Source: Kitasatospora cheerisanensis KCTC 2395
GTDB lineage: Bacteria; Actinomycetota; Actinomycetes; Streptomycetales; Streptomycetaceae
NCBI RefSeq assembly: GCF_000696185.1
Contig: NZ_KK853997.1
Coordinates: 590,734 to 631,871 of the forward strand
DNA length: 41,138 nt
Reading direction: 5' to 3'
Both the position numbers and the translations under genes were made by a program. Under the pieces are notes generated by a model. The model did no database searches. It was not told where the DNA came from and saw only the letters and a program-made list of their open reading frames with translations. Below are positions 8,076 to 17,196 of this stretch, piece after piece. Position 1 is the stretch's first letter. Every line of letters starts with the position of its first letter.

Positions 8076-9304
8076 TCAGGCCGGGCGGCGGCGCCGGCCG
8101 AGGACGGCGTGGGTGCCGAGGCCGAACAGCAGGCCCCAGAACGCGGAGCCGATGCCGAGCAGGGTGCTGCCGGAGGCGGTGGCGAGCAGGGTCACCACGG
8201 CGGCGTCGCGGCCGGGTTCGGGAGCGAGCGCGGCGGCGAGGCTGTTCTGCAGGGAGCCGAGCAGGGCGACGCCGGCGATCACGGCGACGAGCTCCTTCGG
8301 CAGGCCGGTGAACAGCCCGACCAGGATGCCGCCGAAGCTGCCGACCAGGACGTACAGCGCGCCGGCGGACATCCCGGCGACGTAGCGGCGGCGCGGGTCG
8401 GGGTGGGCCTCGGGGCCGGAGCAGATCGCGGCGGTGATGGCGGCGAGGTTGACGCCGGGCGAGCCGAACGGGGCGAGCAGCACGGAGGCCGCGCCGGTGG
8501 TGCCGATCAGCAGCCGGTCGTCGGCGCGGTAGCCGAAGGCGCGCAGCACGCCCAGGCCGGGGGCGTTCTGCGAGGCGAGGGCGACGATGGTGAGCGGCAG
8601 GGCGAGGCCGACCAGGGCGGACCAGGAGAACGCGGGGGCGGTCAGGACGGGCACGGTGGGCCCGCCCGCGCCGGGGTGCAGCGGGAGTCCGACGGTCAGT
8701 GCGGCGAGCAGGCCGCCGGCGGCGAGGGCGACCACCACGGCGTAGCGCGGGGCGAGGCGCTTGGCGAGCAGGAACGCGGCGAAGCTGCCGATCACCAGGG
8801 CGGGTGCGCCGTGCACGGCGCCGAAGATGCCCGCGCCGAAGGAGAACAGGATGCCGGCCAGCATGGCGTGCACGATGCCCTCGGGGACGGCGGCGATCAG
8901 CCGGCCGAACCAGCCGGTGACGCCGAACAGGGTGACCGCGAGGGCGCTCACCAGGTAGGCGCCGACGGCCTGTTGGTACGGGTAGTGGCCGAGCGCGGTG
9001 ATCAGCAGGGCCGCGCCGGGGGTGGACCAGGCGGTGACCACGGGGGTGCGGGTCCACCAGCTGAGGGCGAACCCGGTGACGCCGCTGCCGATCGCCACCG
9101 CCCAGATCCAGGACGCGGTGTGCGGGGCGTCCAGCTTGCCGGCGGCGGCCGCGGCGAGCACCACCACGAGCGGTCCGGAGAAGGACACCGCGACGCACAC
9201 CAGGCCGGCCAGCAGGGCGGGCCCGACACGTCGCGGCGCAGGGTGGGGCGGGGCCGGTCCTCGACCGCCGGGGTGGCGGGTCGGACCGTCAGATCGTCAG
9301 TCAT
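8076..9304 (-). CDS. BenE family benzoate/H+ symporter-like transporter, frameshifted
   Basis: Integral membrane protein with about 11-12 hydrophobic segments, including VVLAAAAAGKLDAPHTASWI, WAVAIGSGVTGFALSWWTRT, LGHYPYQQAVGAYLVSALAV and FGSPGVNLAAITAAICSG. These match the BenE family of aromatic-acid/proton symporters. The true start is the ATG at 9304 (MTDDLTVRPATPAVEDRPRP). A one-base gap in the run near 9218-9223 separates this cytosolic N-terminus from the first membrane helix. With one C added the protein is 409 residues, the usual length. Without aromatic-degradation genes nearby, the substrate is uncertain. It lies 115 bp upstream of the lanthipeptide synthetase on the same strand; I see no functional link. 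Confidence 0.85.
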
Positions 9305-9390
9305 TCGGGCAGTATCCCCGCGCCGCGGGCGGCCGGTGACGACGGGTCAGGATCCGGAACGCCGGGCTAAATACCATCGTCGCAAACCTA

Positions 9391-9422
9391 TCGGCCAGCC
9401 GATTTGCCTAAGCTGTTTAGGT
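9391..9422. promoter_or_regulatory. Two inverted repeats upstream of the SGNH hydrolase
   Basis: ATCGGC-CA-GCCGAT (9391-9404) and CCTAA-GCTGT-TTAGG (9408-9422) lie back to back in an AT-richer patch 40-70 bp before the hydrolase start. Their position fits operator and promoter elements; the binding protein is unknown. Confidence 0.45.
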
Positions 9423-9459
9423 AGCTGCATGATGCGGATAGGCGACCGAGGGAGAGGCC

Positions 9460-10653
9460 ATGACCGTCGAGGCGGAAGCGACGAAGACCGAGCAGAGCTG
9501 GATCACCACCCCCGTCACCGCGCAGCTGCTGCGCGGCCACCTCGACCTGGAGGCGACCGCGCACGGCCTGCTGCCGCACCGGCTGCCCGCCCGGGCCCGG
9601 CGGCAGGTGCCGGACCGGCAGCTGGCGGTGGCGGAGGCGCAGCCGTCGGGGGTGCGGGTGGCGTTCCGGACGGCGGCGACCCGGATCGAGCTGGACACGC
9701 TGCCCACCCGGCGCGCGTACCGGGGCTTCCCGCCGCCCGCGGACGGCGTGTACGACCTGCTGGTGGACGGGCGGCTGACGGCGCAGGCCACCGTGGCGGG
9801 CGGGAACCTGCGCACCGTCCTCGACCTGGTGACGCAGGCCGCCGAGCTGACCGAGGGCCCGGTCGGCACCGCCCGGTTCGGCGGGCTGCCGGCGCGGGCG
9901 AAGGACGTCGAGATCTGGCTGCCGCACACCGAGGTCACCGAGCTGGTCGCGCTGCGCACCGACGCCCCGGTCGAGCCGCTGCCGGAGCGCGGCCGGCCGG
10001 TGTGGCTGCACCACGGCAGTTCGATCAGCCACGGCTCCAACGCCGCCCACCCGACCGGCACCTGGCCCGCGCTGGCGGCGGCGCGCGGCGGCGTGGAGCT
10101 GGTCAACCTGGGCTTCGGCGGCGGCGCGCTGCTCGATCCGTTCACGGCCCGGGCGATCCGGGACACCCCGGCGGGGCTGATCAGCCTGAAGATCGGCATC
10201 AACCTGGTGAACGCCGACGCGATGCGGCTGCGCGCGTTCGGCCCGGCGGTGCACGGCTTCCTGGACACCGTCCGGGAGGGCCACCCGCGCACCCCGCTGC
10301 TGGTGGTCTCCCCCGTGCTGTGCCCGGTGCACGAGGACACGCCGGGCCCGCTGCTGCCGGACTTCACCGACGGCGTGCTGAGCTTCCGCGCCACCGGCGA
10401 CCCGGCCGAGCGGGCGGCCGGCCGCCTGACGCTGGCCGTGATCCGCGAGGAGCTGGCCCGGATCGTCGGCCTGCGCGCGGTGGACGACCCGCACCTGCAC
10501 TACCTGGACGGCCGCGAACTGTACGGCGAGCGCGACTACCTGGAACTCCCGCTGCCCGACGGCCTGCACCCGGACGGGGCGGCGCACCGCCGGATCGGCG
10601 AGCGCTTCGCCCGGCTCGCGTTCGGTCCGGGCGGCGCCTTCGAGCCGGCCTGA
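9460..10653 (+). CDS. SGNH/GDSL-type esterase or acyl hydrolase
   Basis: 397 residues, no signal peptide. An N-terminal beta-rich domain (about 1-180, with FRTAATRIELDTLPTRRAYR and GVYDLLVDGRLTAQATVAGG) precedes an SGNH hydrolase domain. Block I is VWLHHGSSISHGSNA (nucleophile Ser), the Gly block is NLGFGGGALLDPF, the Asn block is LKIGINLVN, and the catalytic Asp/His pair is LPDGLHPDGAAH. This two-domain form is common in actinomycete GDSL-like lipase/acylhydrolase proteins acting on carbohydrate or small-molecule esters. ATG 9460 has GAGGGAGAGG upstream. It ends 7 bp from the convergent VOC gene. Confidence 0.88.
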   Translation: MTVEAEATKTEQSWITTPVTAQLLRGHLDLEATAHGLLPHRLPARARRQVPDRQLAVAEAQPSGVRVAFRTAATRIELDTLPTRRAYRGFPPPADGVYDLLVDGRLTAQATVAGGNLRTVLDLVTQAAELTEGPVGTARFGGLPARAKDVEIWLPHTEVTELVALRTDAPVEPLPERGRPVWLHHGSSISHGSNAAHPTGTWPALAAARGGVELVNLGFGGGALLDPFTARAIRDTPAGLISLKIGINLVNADAMRLRAFGPAVHGFLDTVREGHPRTPLLVVSPVLCPVHEDTPGPLLPDFTDGVLSFRATGDPAERAAGRLTLAVIREELARIVGLRAVDDPHLHYLDGRELYGERDYLELPLPDGLHPDGAAHRRIGERFARLAFGPGGAFEPA

Positions 10654-10664
10654 CGGTCCGTCAG
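10650..10664. other. Shared-stop palindrome CTGAC-N5-GTCAG (copy 1)
   Basis: The TGA stop of the SGNH hydrolase (10651-10653) and the TGA stop of the convergent VOC gene (complement of 10661-10663) are the two arms of one palindrome, extended here to GCCTGACGG-T-CCGTCAGGC (10648-10666). Two other convergent junctions in the window have the same 7-nt spacing. Confidence 0.7.
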
Positions 10665-11278
10665 GCGGCGGCCGCCCACCGGAAGCCGTCCGGGTCGGTG
10701 AAGTCCGCGGCGCCGGCGCTGTTGACGGTGAGCCGGTGCGAGCCGCTGCCGTCGGGGGCGACGCCGACCTCCTTGGCGAGCGCCCGGCGGCGGTACAGCG
10801 CGAGCTTGACGGGGCCGGTCCCGGCGTCGAACTCGGCGTAGCTGCGGCCGAAGCTCCTGGCGACGGTGAGGCCCTGCTCGACGTAGAAGCGCTTGGTGGC
10901 GGCGAAATCGGCGACGCCGAGCAGCAGCACGAACTCGTCGACGCGGCGGGTGGCCGGCCCGGTGTCCTTCTTCGCGGACGTGGCGATCTTCCAGATCGCG
11001 CCGTCGGGGGCCTGGACCACCGAGCCGTAGCCCCACAGCGACTTGTGGGCGGGCTTGAGCACGGTCGCGCCCGCCGCCGTCGCGGACTCCGTGAAGCTGT
11101 CCACGTCGGCGGGCCGCGGCACGGTGAGGGCCAGGGTGAAGCCGCGGAACCCGCTGGACGGGTCCGTTCCGGCGCGCACCCGCAGCCGGGTCGCGTCCAG
11201 GTCGAAGGCCTCGGCGTAGAAGCGGGCGGCGGCCTCGGGGTCGGCCGCGTCGAGGGTGACGGTCTCGATGGTTTCCAT
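10661..11278 (-). CDS. VOC (glyoxalase/bleomycin-resistance fold) protein, two modules
   Basis: 205 residues containing two vicinal-oxygen-chelate half-domains: METIETVTLDAADPEAAARF with FYAEAFDLDATRLRVRAG (about 1-120), and FVLLLGVADFAATKRFYVEQ ending in FTDPDGFRWAAAA (about 125-205). Members are small cytosolic metal-binding enzymes or drug-binding proteins; no ligand can be inferred. It stands alone, convergent with the SGNH hydrolase. Confidence 0.85.
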   Translation of the reverse strand: METIETVTLDAADPEAAARFYAEAFDLDATRLRVRAGTDPSSGFRGFTLALTVPRPADVDSFTESATAAGATVLKPAHKSLWGYGSVVQAPDGAIWKIATSAKKDTGPATRRVDEFVLLLGVADFAATKRFYVEQGLTVARSFGRSYAEFDAGTGPVKLALYRRRALAKEVGVAPDGSGSHRLTVNSAGAADFTDPDGFRWAAAA

Positions 11279-11353
11279 GCCTCGACGGTAGGCGGGGCGC
11301 CCCGGCCCGGGCTTCTCGATTCCTGACCGGTCCCGGGCCGGCGGCGCGACCGC

Positions 11354-12040
11354 TCAGGACCGCTCGGGCGGGCGCGGGGTGACCAGGCCGGATTCGTAGG
11401 CGGCGATGACGGCCTGCGCGCGGTCGCGGACGTCGAGCTTGGCGAACAGGCCGGTGATGTGGTTCTTCACCGTGGACGGGCTGATCTCCATGGCGTCGGC
11501 GATCGCGCCGTTGTCGAGGCCGGTGGCCATCAGCCGCCACACCTCCTGCTCGCGCGGGGTGAGGCCGTCGGCGGCGGGGACGGCGACCGCGGCCGGGGCG
11601 GGCTGCGCGGACCGGACGTGGGTGGCGATGAGGCGGGTGAGCAGCCGGGGCGCGACCACGGACTCGCCGGCGTGCACGGTGCGGATCCCGGCCGCGAGGT
11701 CCTCCGGGGAGACGTCCTTCGGCAGGAAGCCGTGCGCGCCGGCCCGCAGCGCGGAGACCACGTACTCGTCCAGGTCGAAGGTGGACAGCGCGAGGACCCG
11801 GCAGTCGGGCAGGGTCCGGGCGAGCTGCTCGGTGGCGGCGACGCCGTCGAGGACGGGCATCCGGAGGTCCATCACCAGCACGTCGGGGCGCAGCCGGTGG
11901 GCGAGGGCGACGGCCTGTTCGCCGTTCTCGGCCTCGCCGACCACCTCGATGGACGGGTCCGGGGAGAGGATCAGCGACAGTCCGCGGCGCACCAGCGGCT
12001 GGTCGTCGGCTATCAGGACGCGGATCGCGGGGGCGCTCAT
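11354..12040 (-). CDS. NarL/FixJ-type response regulator
   Basis: 228 residues. The receiver domain (about 1-120) has the acidic pair IADDQP, the phospho-acceptor Asp in DVLVMDLRMPV, and the Lys in FLPKDVSPEDL. A LuxR-type helix-turn-helix (about 160-220) contains LTPREQEVWRLMATGLDNGA and STVKNHITGLFAKL. It overlaps the kinase gene by four bases (ATGA), so the pair is translationally coupled. The probable target is the divergent MMPL exporter promoter and its own operon. Confidence 0.95.
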   Translation of the reverse strand: MSAPAIRVLIADDQPLVRRGLSLILSPDPSIEVVGEAENGEQAVALAHRLRPDVLVMDLRMPVLDGVAATEQLARTLPDCRVLALSTFDLDEYVVSALRAGAHGFLPKDVSPEDLAAGIRTVHAGESVVAPRLLTRLIATHVRSAQPAPAAVAVPAADGLTPREQEVWRLMATGLDNGAIADAMEISPSTVKNHITGLFAKLDVRDRAQAVIAAYESGLVTPRPPERS

Positions 12041-13251
12041 ACGGGTACCTCGCCGTGCTGGACGGCGGCCTCGGCCGTCTCGTCGGGTGTCAGGGGAAGT
12101 TCGGCCAGCACGGCGAACCCGCCGTCGGGATGCGGGCCGGTGCTCAGGGTGCCGCCGTGCAGGGCGACGCGTTCGCGCATGCCGATCAGTCCGTGGCCGC
12201 CGCCCTCGCCGGCCGTTCCGCCGCCCGTCGCGCCGCCGCCCGCGCCGTCGTCGCGGACGGACACCACGACGACGTCCTGACGGTACGTCAGCCGGACGTA
12301 GGCGCGGGCCGGGCCGGCGTACTTGCGGGCGTTGGTCAGCGCCTCCTGGACGATCCGGAACACCGTCAGGCCGAGGGTCGGCGGCAGCGGCCGCGGGGTG
12401 CCGTGGACGGTCAGCTCGGTGGGCAGCCCGGCGTGGCAGGAGTCGTCGACCAGGCGGCCGAGGTCCTCCGCGCCGGGCTGCGGCGCCGACGGGGAGGCGT
12501 CCGGTTCGTCGCCGGCCCGCAGGACGTCCAGCAGTTGGCGCATCTCGCGCAGCGCGAGCCGGCCGGACGCCTCCAGGGTGACCAGGGCGTCCCGGACCAC
12601 CTCGGGGTTGGCGAGGTTGGCGCGGGCGCCGCCGGCCATCAGCTGCATGGTGGTGATGTGGTGGGCCACGATGTCGTGCAGCTCCCGGGCGATGCGCCGC
12701 CGTTCCTCGGCCACCGCGCGGTCGGCCAGCAGCCGGCGGTTCGCGGCCACCTCGCGCTGCCAGCGGGCGAACACCAGCCCCGCGCCGACCACCAGCAGCG
12801 AGGAGGCCGGCGCGGCGACCAGGGCGTCCCAGGCCGGGGCCTTGAAGTGGCTCTGGGTCACCACCGTCACCGCCGAGGTGGCGAGGACCGCCGCGGCGAC
12901 CTCCCCGAGCCGGCAGTGGCGGGCGACGCTGTACAGCGCCACCGTCAGCACCGCGCCGAAGTGGATGCCGACCGGCTCGGCCAGGTTGGTGCCCGCCTGC
13001 AGCAGCAGGACGCCGGTGATCATCAGGAGCGGCCGGGTGCGGCGGAGCAGCAGCGGCAGCCCGGAGGCCAGCGCGAGCAGGAAGCCCGGCAGGTTCGCGC
13101 CGCCGTCGACCGCGGCGAACAGCAGGTAGCCGACCGCGTCCAGCACGCTGGCGGTGACCACCACCAGGGCGTCGGCCTGGCTCCACGGCAGGCCGTCCGG
13201 CCGTCCGCTCGGCGCGGCCCCGGTCTGTGCCGCGTCCGGATGCCCGGTCAT
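12037..13251 (-). CDS. Two-component sensor histidine kinase (HisKA_3 type)
   Basis: 404 residues. About five hydrophobic helices occupy the N-terminal ~170 residues (VVTASVLDAVGYLLFAAVDG, LPGFLLALASGLPLLL, VLTVALYSVARHC). They are followed by the HisKA_3 dimerisation helix with the phospho-acceptor His in RRRIARELHDIVAHHITTMQ, and a HATPase domain with FRIVQEALTNARKYA and VRDDGAGG. There is no large extracellular domain, so the stimulus is probably sensed in or at the membrane, as in DesK-like kinases. It is upstream of, and overlaps, its response regulator. Confidence 0.95.
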   Translation of the reverse strand: MTGHPDAAQTGAAPSGRPDGLPWSQADALVVVTASVLDAVGYLLFAAVDGGANLPGFLLALASGLPLLLRRTRPLLMITGVLLLQAGTNLAEPVGIHFGAVLTVALYSVARHCRLGEVAAAVLATSAVTVVTQSHFKAPAWDALVAAPASSLLVVGAGLVFARWQREVAANRRLLADRAVAEERRRIARELHDIVAHHITTMQLMAGGARANLANPEVVRDALVTLEASGRLALREMRQLLDVLRAGDEPDASPSAPQPGAEDLGRLVDDSCHAGLPTELTVHGTPRPLPPTLGLTVFRIVQEALTNARKYAGPARAYVRLTYRQDVVVVSVRDDGAGGGATGGGTAGEGGGHGLIGMRERVALHGGTLSTGPHPDGGFAVLAELPLTPDETAEAAVQHGEVPV

Positions 13252-13543
13252 GTCCCATCTCCCCGATGCCCGGTCGGCCCCGGGTCGCTGATCAGCAGTG
13301 ATGGCTCATTCTCGCACCGGCCCGAGGGGCCGGACATGGTCCCCCGGAGCCATCGCGTCCTGGGAGCACGGTCCCGGTTCCGGGCCGGCGCGGGGAGAGC
13401 GGGCCCCGGCACGGATCGTCCGTCGCCACGACGCCCGGGGCACCTGCCTGCTGATGAGCTGTGAGCAGGCCGGGAACTCCCGGCTCCAGCACCTGACGCC
13501 CGCCTCCGCCACGGAGGTGCGCGTCCCTCAGCGGGAGGGTTCC
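13252..13543. promoter_or_regulatory. Divergent promoter region, sensor kinase / MMPL exporter, with three palindromes
   Basis: 292 bp without a gene. It holds GCTGATCAGC (13287-13296), the spaced repeat GCCTGCT-N11-AGCAGGC (13446-13470) and the 16-bp GCCGGGA-AC-TCCCGGC (13469-13484), the last about 60 bp before the exporter start. NarL-type regulators bind inverted repeats, so these are candidates for response-regulator binding. No clear -35/-10 pair was identified. Confidence 0.45.
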
Positions 13544-15724
13544 GTGATCCGCGCACTGACCGGATTCGCCGCCAGAAACGCCTGGAAGGTCATCGCCCTG
13601 TGGGCGGTCCTGGGCATCGGCCTGACGGCGGTCGCGCCGATGCTGTTCTCCAAGGTCACCCAGTCGCAGTCCGGGGACTTCCTGCCCCGCAGCTACGACT
13701 CGGCCGCCGCGCTGCGGATCGCCGAGGACCACTTCGGGCTGGACCCGGACGCCACCACCGTCACCGTGCTGGTCGCCCGCAGCGACGGCAAGCCGCTCAC
13801 CGACGGCGACCGGCAGAAGATCGGGGCCGAGGCGGACCGCCTCGGCCGGCACCGGGTCACCATGCCGCGGAAGGCGGACGACCCGGCGTTCCTGGTCCCC
13901 GACCACTCGCAGACCCCGAAGGTCGCGCCGGCGATGCTCGCCCCCGACCGCAGCTTCGAACTGCTCGCCGTCGAGATGACCGGCGACGCCGGCGACGAGG
14001 GCGTGCAGAGCGTCTACCGGACCTTCCGCGACGACGCCCGGACGACCTTCGCCGAGGCCGGGCTGCGCACCGGCTTCACCGGCACCCTGGCCGAGGCCGC
14101 GGACAGCGCCGACGACAACCGGACCGCCGCGATCGTCGGCAGTGCGCTGCTCAGCGGCCTGATCGTGCTGCTCAACGTGCTGGTGTTCCGCAGCGTGCTG
14201 GCGGCCGTACTGCCGCTGCTGGCCGTCACGATCATCGGCGGCGCGGCGGCCGGGGCGGTGGCCGGGGCGGCCTCGCTGACCGGCATGAAGCTGGCCCCGT
14301 CCACCCAGAGCCTGATCATGGTGGTGCTGCTCGGCATCGGCATCGACTACCTGCTGTTCCTGATGTTCCGGTTCCGCGAGCAGCTGCGGGCCCGGCCCGA
14401 GCAGCCGGTCCGAGAGGTGGCCGCCGACGTGGCCGCCCGGGTCGGCACCGCGATCACCTCCGCCGCGCTGACCATCGTGGCCGCGTTCGCCACCCTGGGC
14501 GTGGCGACCTTCGGCCAGTTCCGTTCGCTGGGCCCGGCCGTCGCGGTCGCCGTGCTGGTCATGCTGCTCGGCAGCCTCACCCTGATGCCGGCGCTGCTCG
14601 CGGCCTGCGGGCGGGGCATGTTCTGGCCGTCGCGTTCGCTGCGCCGCCAGCCCCGGGAGGGCTTCGCGGCCCGGTACGGCGCGCTGGTCGCCCGGCGTCC
14701 GCTGGCGCTGATCGCCGTCTCGGTCGCGCTGCTCGGCGTGCTGACGGCCGGCGTGGTCGGGATCCGGATGGACTACGGCCAGGGCGGCGGGTCGAAGACC
14801 GCGGCGGCGGCGACCGCGGCCGAGATCTCCCGGGCGCTGCCCGCGGGCGTCTCCGACCCGACCACGGTGTACGTCACCGCGGCCGACGGCGGCCGGGTCG
14901 AGGCGGGCCGGCTGACCGGCCTGGCCGCGGAGCTCGGCCGGGTGCCGGGCATCGGCCAGGTCGGCGGGACGGCGGTCAGCCCGGACGGCCGGGCCGCCCG
15001 GATCGACCTCTACCCGACCGTCGACCCGCAGAGCGAGCAGGCCCGCGACCTGGTCTCCGGCCCGGTCCGCGCGGCCGTGGCCGCGCACGTCCCCGCCGGG
15101 CTGAACGCGCACGTCGGCGGCACCGCGGCGATCTTCGCGGATGTCTCGGTCGCCGTCGACCACGACCTGGTGCTGGTCTTCCCGGTCGCCGCCGCGCTGA
15201 TCGCGCTGATCCTGCTGCTGCTCCTGCGCAGCCTGCTGGCGCCCGTGGTGCTGATGCTCGCCGTCGGCGCCGGTTTCGCCGCCACCCTCGGCGCCTCCAC
15301 GCTGCTCTTCCAGCACGTGCTGGACAAGCCGGGCGTCGGCTTCACGCTGCCGCTGGTGCTGTTCCTGTTCGTGGTGGCGCTCGGCACCGACTACAACATC
15401 CTGATCACCGACCGGATCCGCGAGGAGATGCGCCGTCCGGGCCCGGCCCGCGCCGCGGTGGCCCGCGCCGTCCGGCACACCACCCCGACCATCGCCACCG
15501 CCGGCCTGGTGCTGGCCGGTTCGTTCGCCACCCTGGTGGCGACGCCCGGCAGCGAGCAGATCGCCTTCGCGCTGACGCTGGGCATCCTGCTCTCGGCGGT
15601 CGTGCTCTCGCTGGTGCTGGTCCCGGCCGTCGCCGCGCTGCTCGGCCGCTCGCTGTGGTGGCCGCTGCGCACGGCCTCCCGGCACGCCCAGGAGCCGGCT
15701 CCGGAGCGGGTGCCGGTGCCGTGA
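13544..15724 (+). CDS. MMPL family (RND superfamily) membrane transporter
   Basis: 726 residues with the duplicated RND layout: one helix (WKVIALWAVLGIGLTAVAPM), a large extracytoplasmic loop (about 45-185), five to six helices (ILLNVLVFRSVLAAVLPLL-like segments, MVVLLGIGIDYLLFLMFRFR), a second loop, and a second helix bundle (LVFPVAAALIALILLLLLRS, LFLFVVALGTDYNILITDRI). The GIDY and GTDY Asp-Tyr pairs are the proton-relay motifs of MMPL exporters. The family exports lipids, pigments or antibiotics. GTG 13544 is used because GGGAGGG lies four bases upstream. It is divergent from the two-component system, its likely regulator. Confidence 0.92.
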   Translation: MIRALTGFAARNAWKVIALWAVLGIGLTAVAPMLFSKVTQSQSGDFLPRSYDSAAALRIAEDHFGLDPDATTVTVLVARSDGKPLTDGDRQKIGAEADRLGRHRVTMPRKADDPAFLVPDHSQTPKVAPAMLAPDRSFELLAVEMTGDAGDEGVQSVYRTFRDDARTTFAEAGLRTGFTGTLAEAADSADDNRTAAIVGSALLSGLIVLLNVLVFRSVLAAVLPLLAVTIIGGAAAGAVAGAASLTGMKLAPSTQSLIMVVLLGIGIDYLLFLMFRFREQLRARPEQPVREVAADVAARVGTAITSAALTIVAAFATLGVATFGQFRSLGPAVAVAVLVMLLGSLTLMPALLAACGRGMFWPSRSLRRQPREGFAARYGALVARRPLALIAVSVALLGVLTAGVVGIRMDYGQGGGSKTAAAATAAEISRALPAGVSDPTTVYVTAADGGRVEAGRLTGLAAELGRVPGIGQVGGTAVSPDGRAARIDLYPTVDPQSEQARDLVSGPVRAAVAAHVPAGLNAHVGGTAAIFADVSVAVDHDLVLVFPVAAALIALILLLLLRSLLAPVVLMLAVGAGFAATLGASTLLFQHVLDKPGVGFTLPLVLFLFVVALGTDYNILITDRIREEMRRPGPARAAVARAVRHTTPTIATAGLVLAGSFATLVATPGSEQIAFALTLGILLSAVVLSLVLVPAVAALLGRSLWWPLRTASRHAQEPAPERVPVP

Positions 15725-15730
15725 CCGCGC

Positions 15731-15772
15731 CGCGACGCCCGGACCGCGAGAGCTCGCGGTCCGGGCGTCGCG
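15731..15772. terminator. Perfect 20-bp hairpin terminator between convergent genes
   Basis: The 20 bases 15731-15750 are perfectly complementary to 15753-15772, with only AG between them. The hairpin separates the MMPL stop (15724) from the convergent lyase stop (15778) and should terminate both transcripts. Confidence 0.9.
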
Positions 15773-15777
15773 TGCGT

Positions 15778-17196
15778 TCAGGACGGTTCGCCCAGCGCCC
15801 GGTCGACCAGCAGCCCCGCGGCGCCGGTGTACCCGGCCGGGTCGAGCAGTGCGGCCGGCTCGCCGTCCGCGAACGCGCCCGCCAGCTCCGGCAGTTCGGC
15901 GAGGATCCCGAGCAGCGGCCGGCCCTGCTCGGCGGCCAGCGCCGAGGCCCGGGAGAGCGCCTGCCGGGCCTGCGCCTTGCCGATCCGCGGCGCGAGGACG
16001 GCGGCCAGCCGCTCGGTCACCACCTGACCGTCCGTCAGGTCCAGGTTGGCGCGCATCCGTTCGGGGCGGACGGTCAGGCCCTCGGCGAGTTCGACGGCGG
16101 TGTGGGCGGCGCCGCCGGCCAGCCGCAGGCACTCCCGCAGCAGCAGCCACTCGGCGTGCCAGGCGCCGCCGGAGCGTTCGTCCTCGGTGCTCAGGCACTG
16201 GGTCAACCCGGCCGCCAGCACCGGCACTTGGAGCGCGGCGGAGCGGATCAGGGTGGCCAGCACCGGGTTGCGCTTGTGCGGCATCGCGGAGGACGCGCCG
16301 CGCCCGGCGGGCCCGGGCTCGGCGGCCTCGCCGATCTCGGTGCGGGCCAGCACCTGGACGTCCGCGGCGAGCTTGCCGAGGGCGGCGGCGGTGTGGGCGA
16401 GCGCGGCGGCCAGGTCGGCGATCGGGGTGCGCAGCGCGTGCCAGGGCAGCCGGGGGCGGGCGAGTCCGGTCTCGTCGGCGTAGGCGGCGGTGAGCCGGTC
16501 CAGGTAGTCGCCGAGGTCGGCGTCGGCGATGCCGCCGTCGATCCGGGCGTACTCCAGGTAGCCGGCCAGGGTGCCGGCCGCGCCGCCGAGCGAGACGGGC
16601 AGGCCGCCGTCGCGGACGCGGCGCAGCCGCTCGGCGGAGTCGAGCACCAACTGCCGCCAGCCGGCGGCCTTGAGGCCGAAGGTGGTGGGCACGGCGTGCA
16701 GGGTGAGGGTGCGGCCGGCCATCGCGGTGTCGCGGTGCTCGCGGGCGAGGCCGGCCAGCGCGGCGGCGGTGCGGTCCAGGTCGGCGAGGACGAGGTCCAG
16801 GGCGCGGGCGGCGACCAGCATGGCGCCGGTGTCCAGGATGTCCTGGCTGGTGGAGCCGCGGTGCACGTACTCGGCGGCGGCCGGGTCGTCGGCGGCGACC
16901 TGCGCGGTGAACGCCTGGACCAGGCCGACCACGGGGTTGGCGGTCTCCCGGGCGGCCAGCGCGAGCCGGCGGACGTCCAGCCGCTCGGCGCGGGCGGCGG
17001 CGGTGATCGCGGCGGCGGCCGGCCCGGGCAGGGTGCCGAGCCGGGCCTGCGCGCGGGCGAGCGCGGCCTCCGCGTCCAGCATCGCCTGCAGCCAGGCGGC
17101 GTCGCCGGTGGCGGCCTCCACCGGGGTGCCGGCGCGTACCGGGGACAGCAGTCCGGCGTCCAGCGCCGGTTCGTCCTTGGTGGTGAATTCGCTCAT
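15778..17196 (-). CDS. Fumarase/aspartase superfamily lyase, CreD (nitrosuccinate lyase)-like
   Basis: 472-residue member of the fumarase/aspartase superfamily, closest in style to 3-carboxy-cis,cis-muconate cycloisomerase and CreD. Visible motifs are EYVHRGSTSQDILDTGAM (substrate-binding TSQD), LTLHAVPTTFGLKAAGW (catalytic His region) and the signature loop GASSAMPHKRNPVL with the catalytic Ser. Its ATG overlaps the stop of the preceding flavoprotein by four bases, with GAAGGAGG as ribosome site. CreD splits nitrosuccinate into nitrous acid and fumarate, and the pairing with a CreE-like flavoprotein is the basis for this call. A cycloisomerase role is the main alternative, but no protocatechuate-pathway gene is near. 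Confidence 0.72.
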   Translation of the reverse strand: MSEFTTKDEPALDAGLLSPVRAGTPVEAATGDAAWLQAMLDAEAALARAQARLGTLPGPAAAAITAAARAERLDVRRLALAARETANPVVGLVQAFTAQVAADDPAAAEYVHRGSTSQDILDTGAMLVAARALDLVLADLDRTAAALAGLAREHRDTAMAGRTLTLHAVPTTFGLKAAGWRQLVLDSAERLRRVRDGGLPVSLGGAAGTLAGYLEYARIDGGIADADLGDYLDRLTAAYADETGLARPRLPWHALRTPIADLAAALAHTAAALGKLAADVQVLARTEIGEAAEPGPAGRGASSAMPHKRNPVLATLIRSAALQVPVLAAGLTQCLSTEDERSGGAWHAEWLLLRECLRLAGGAAHTAVELAEGLTVRPERMRANLDLTDGQVVTERLAAVLAPRIGKAQARQALSRASALAAEQGRPLLGILAELPELAGAFADGEPAALLDPAGYTGAAGLLVDRALGEPS

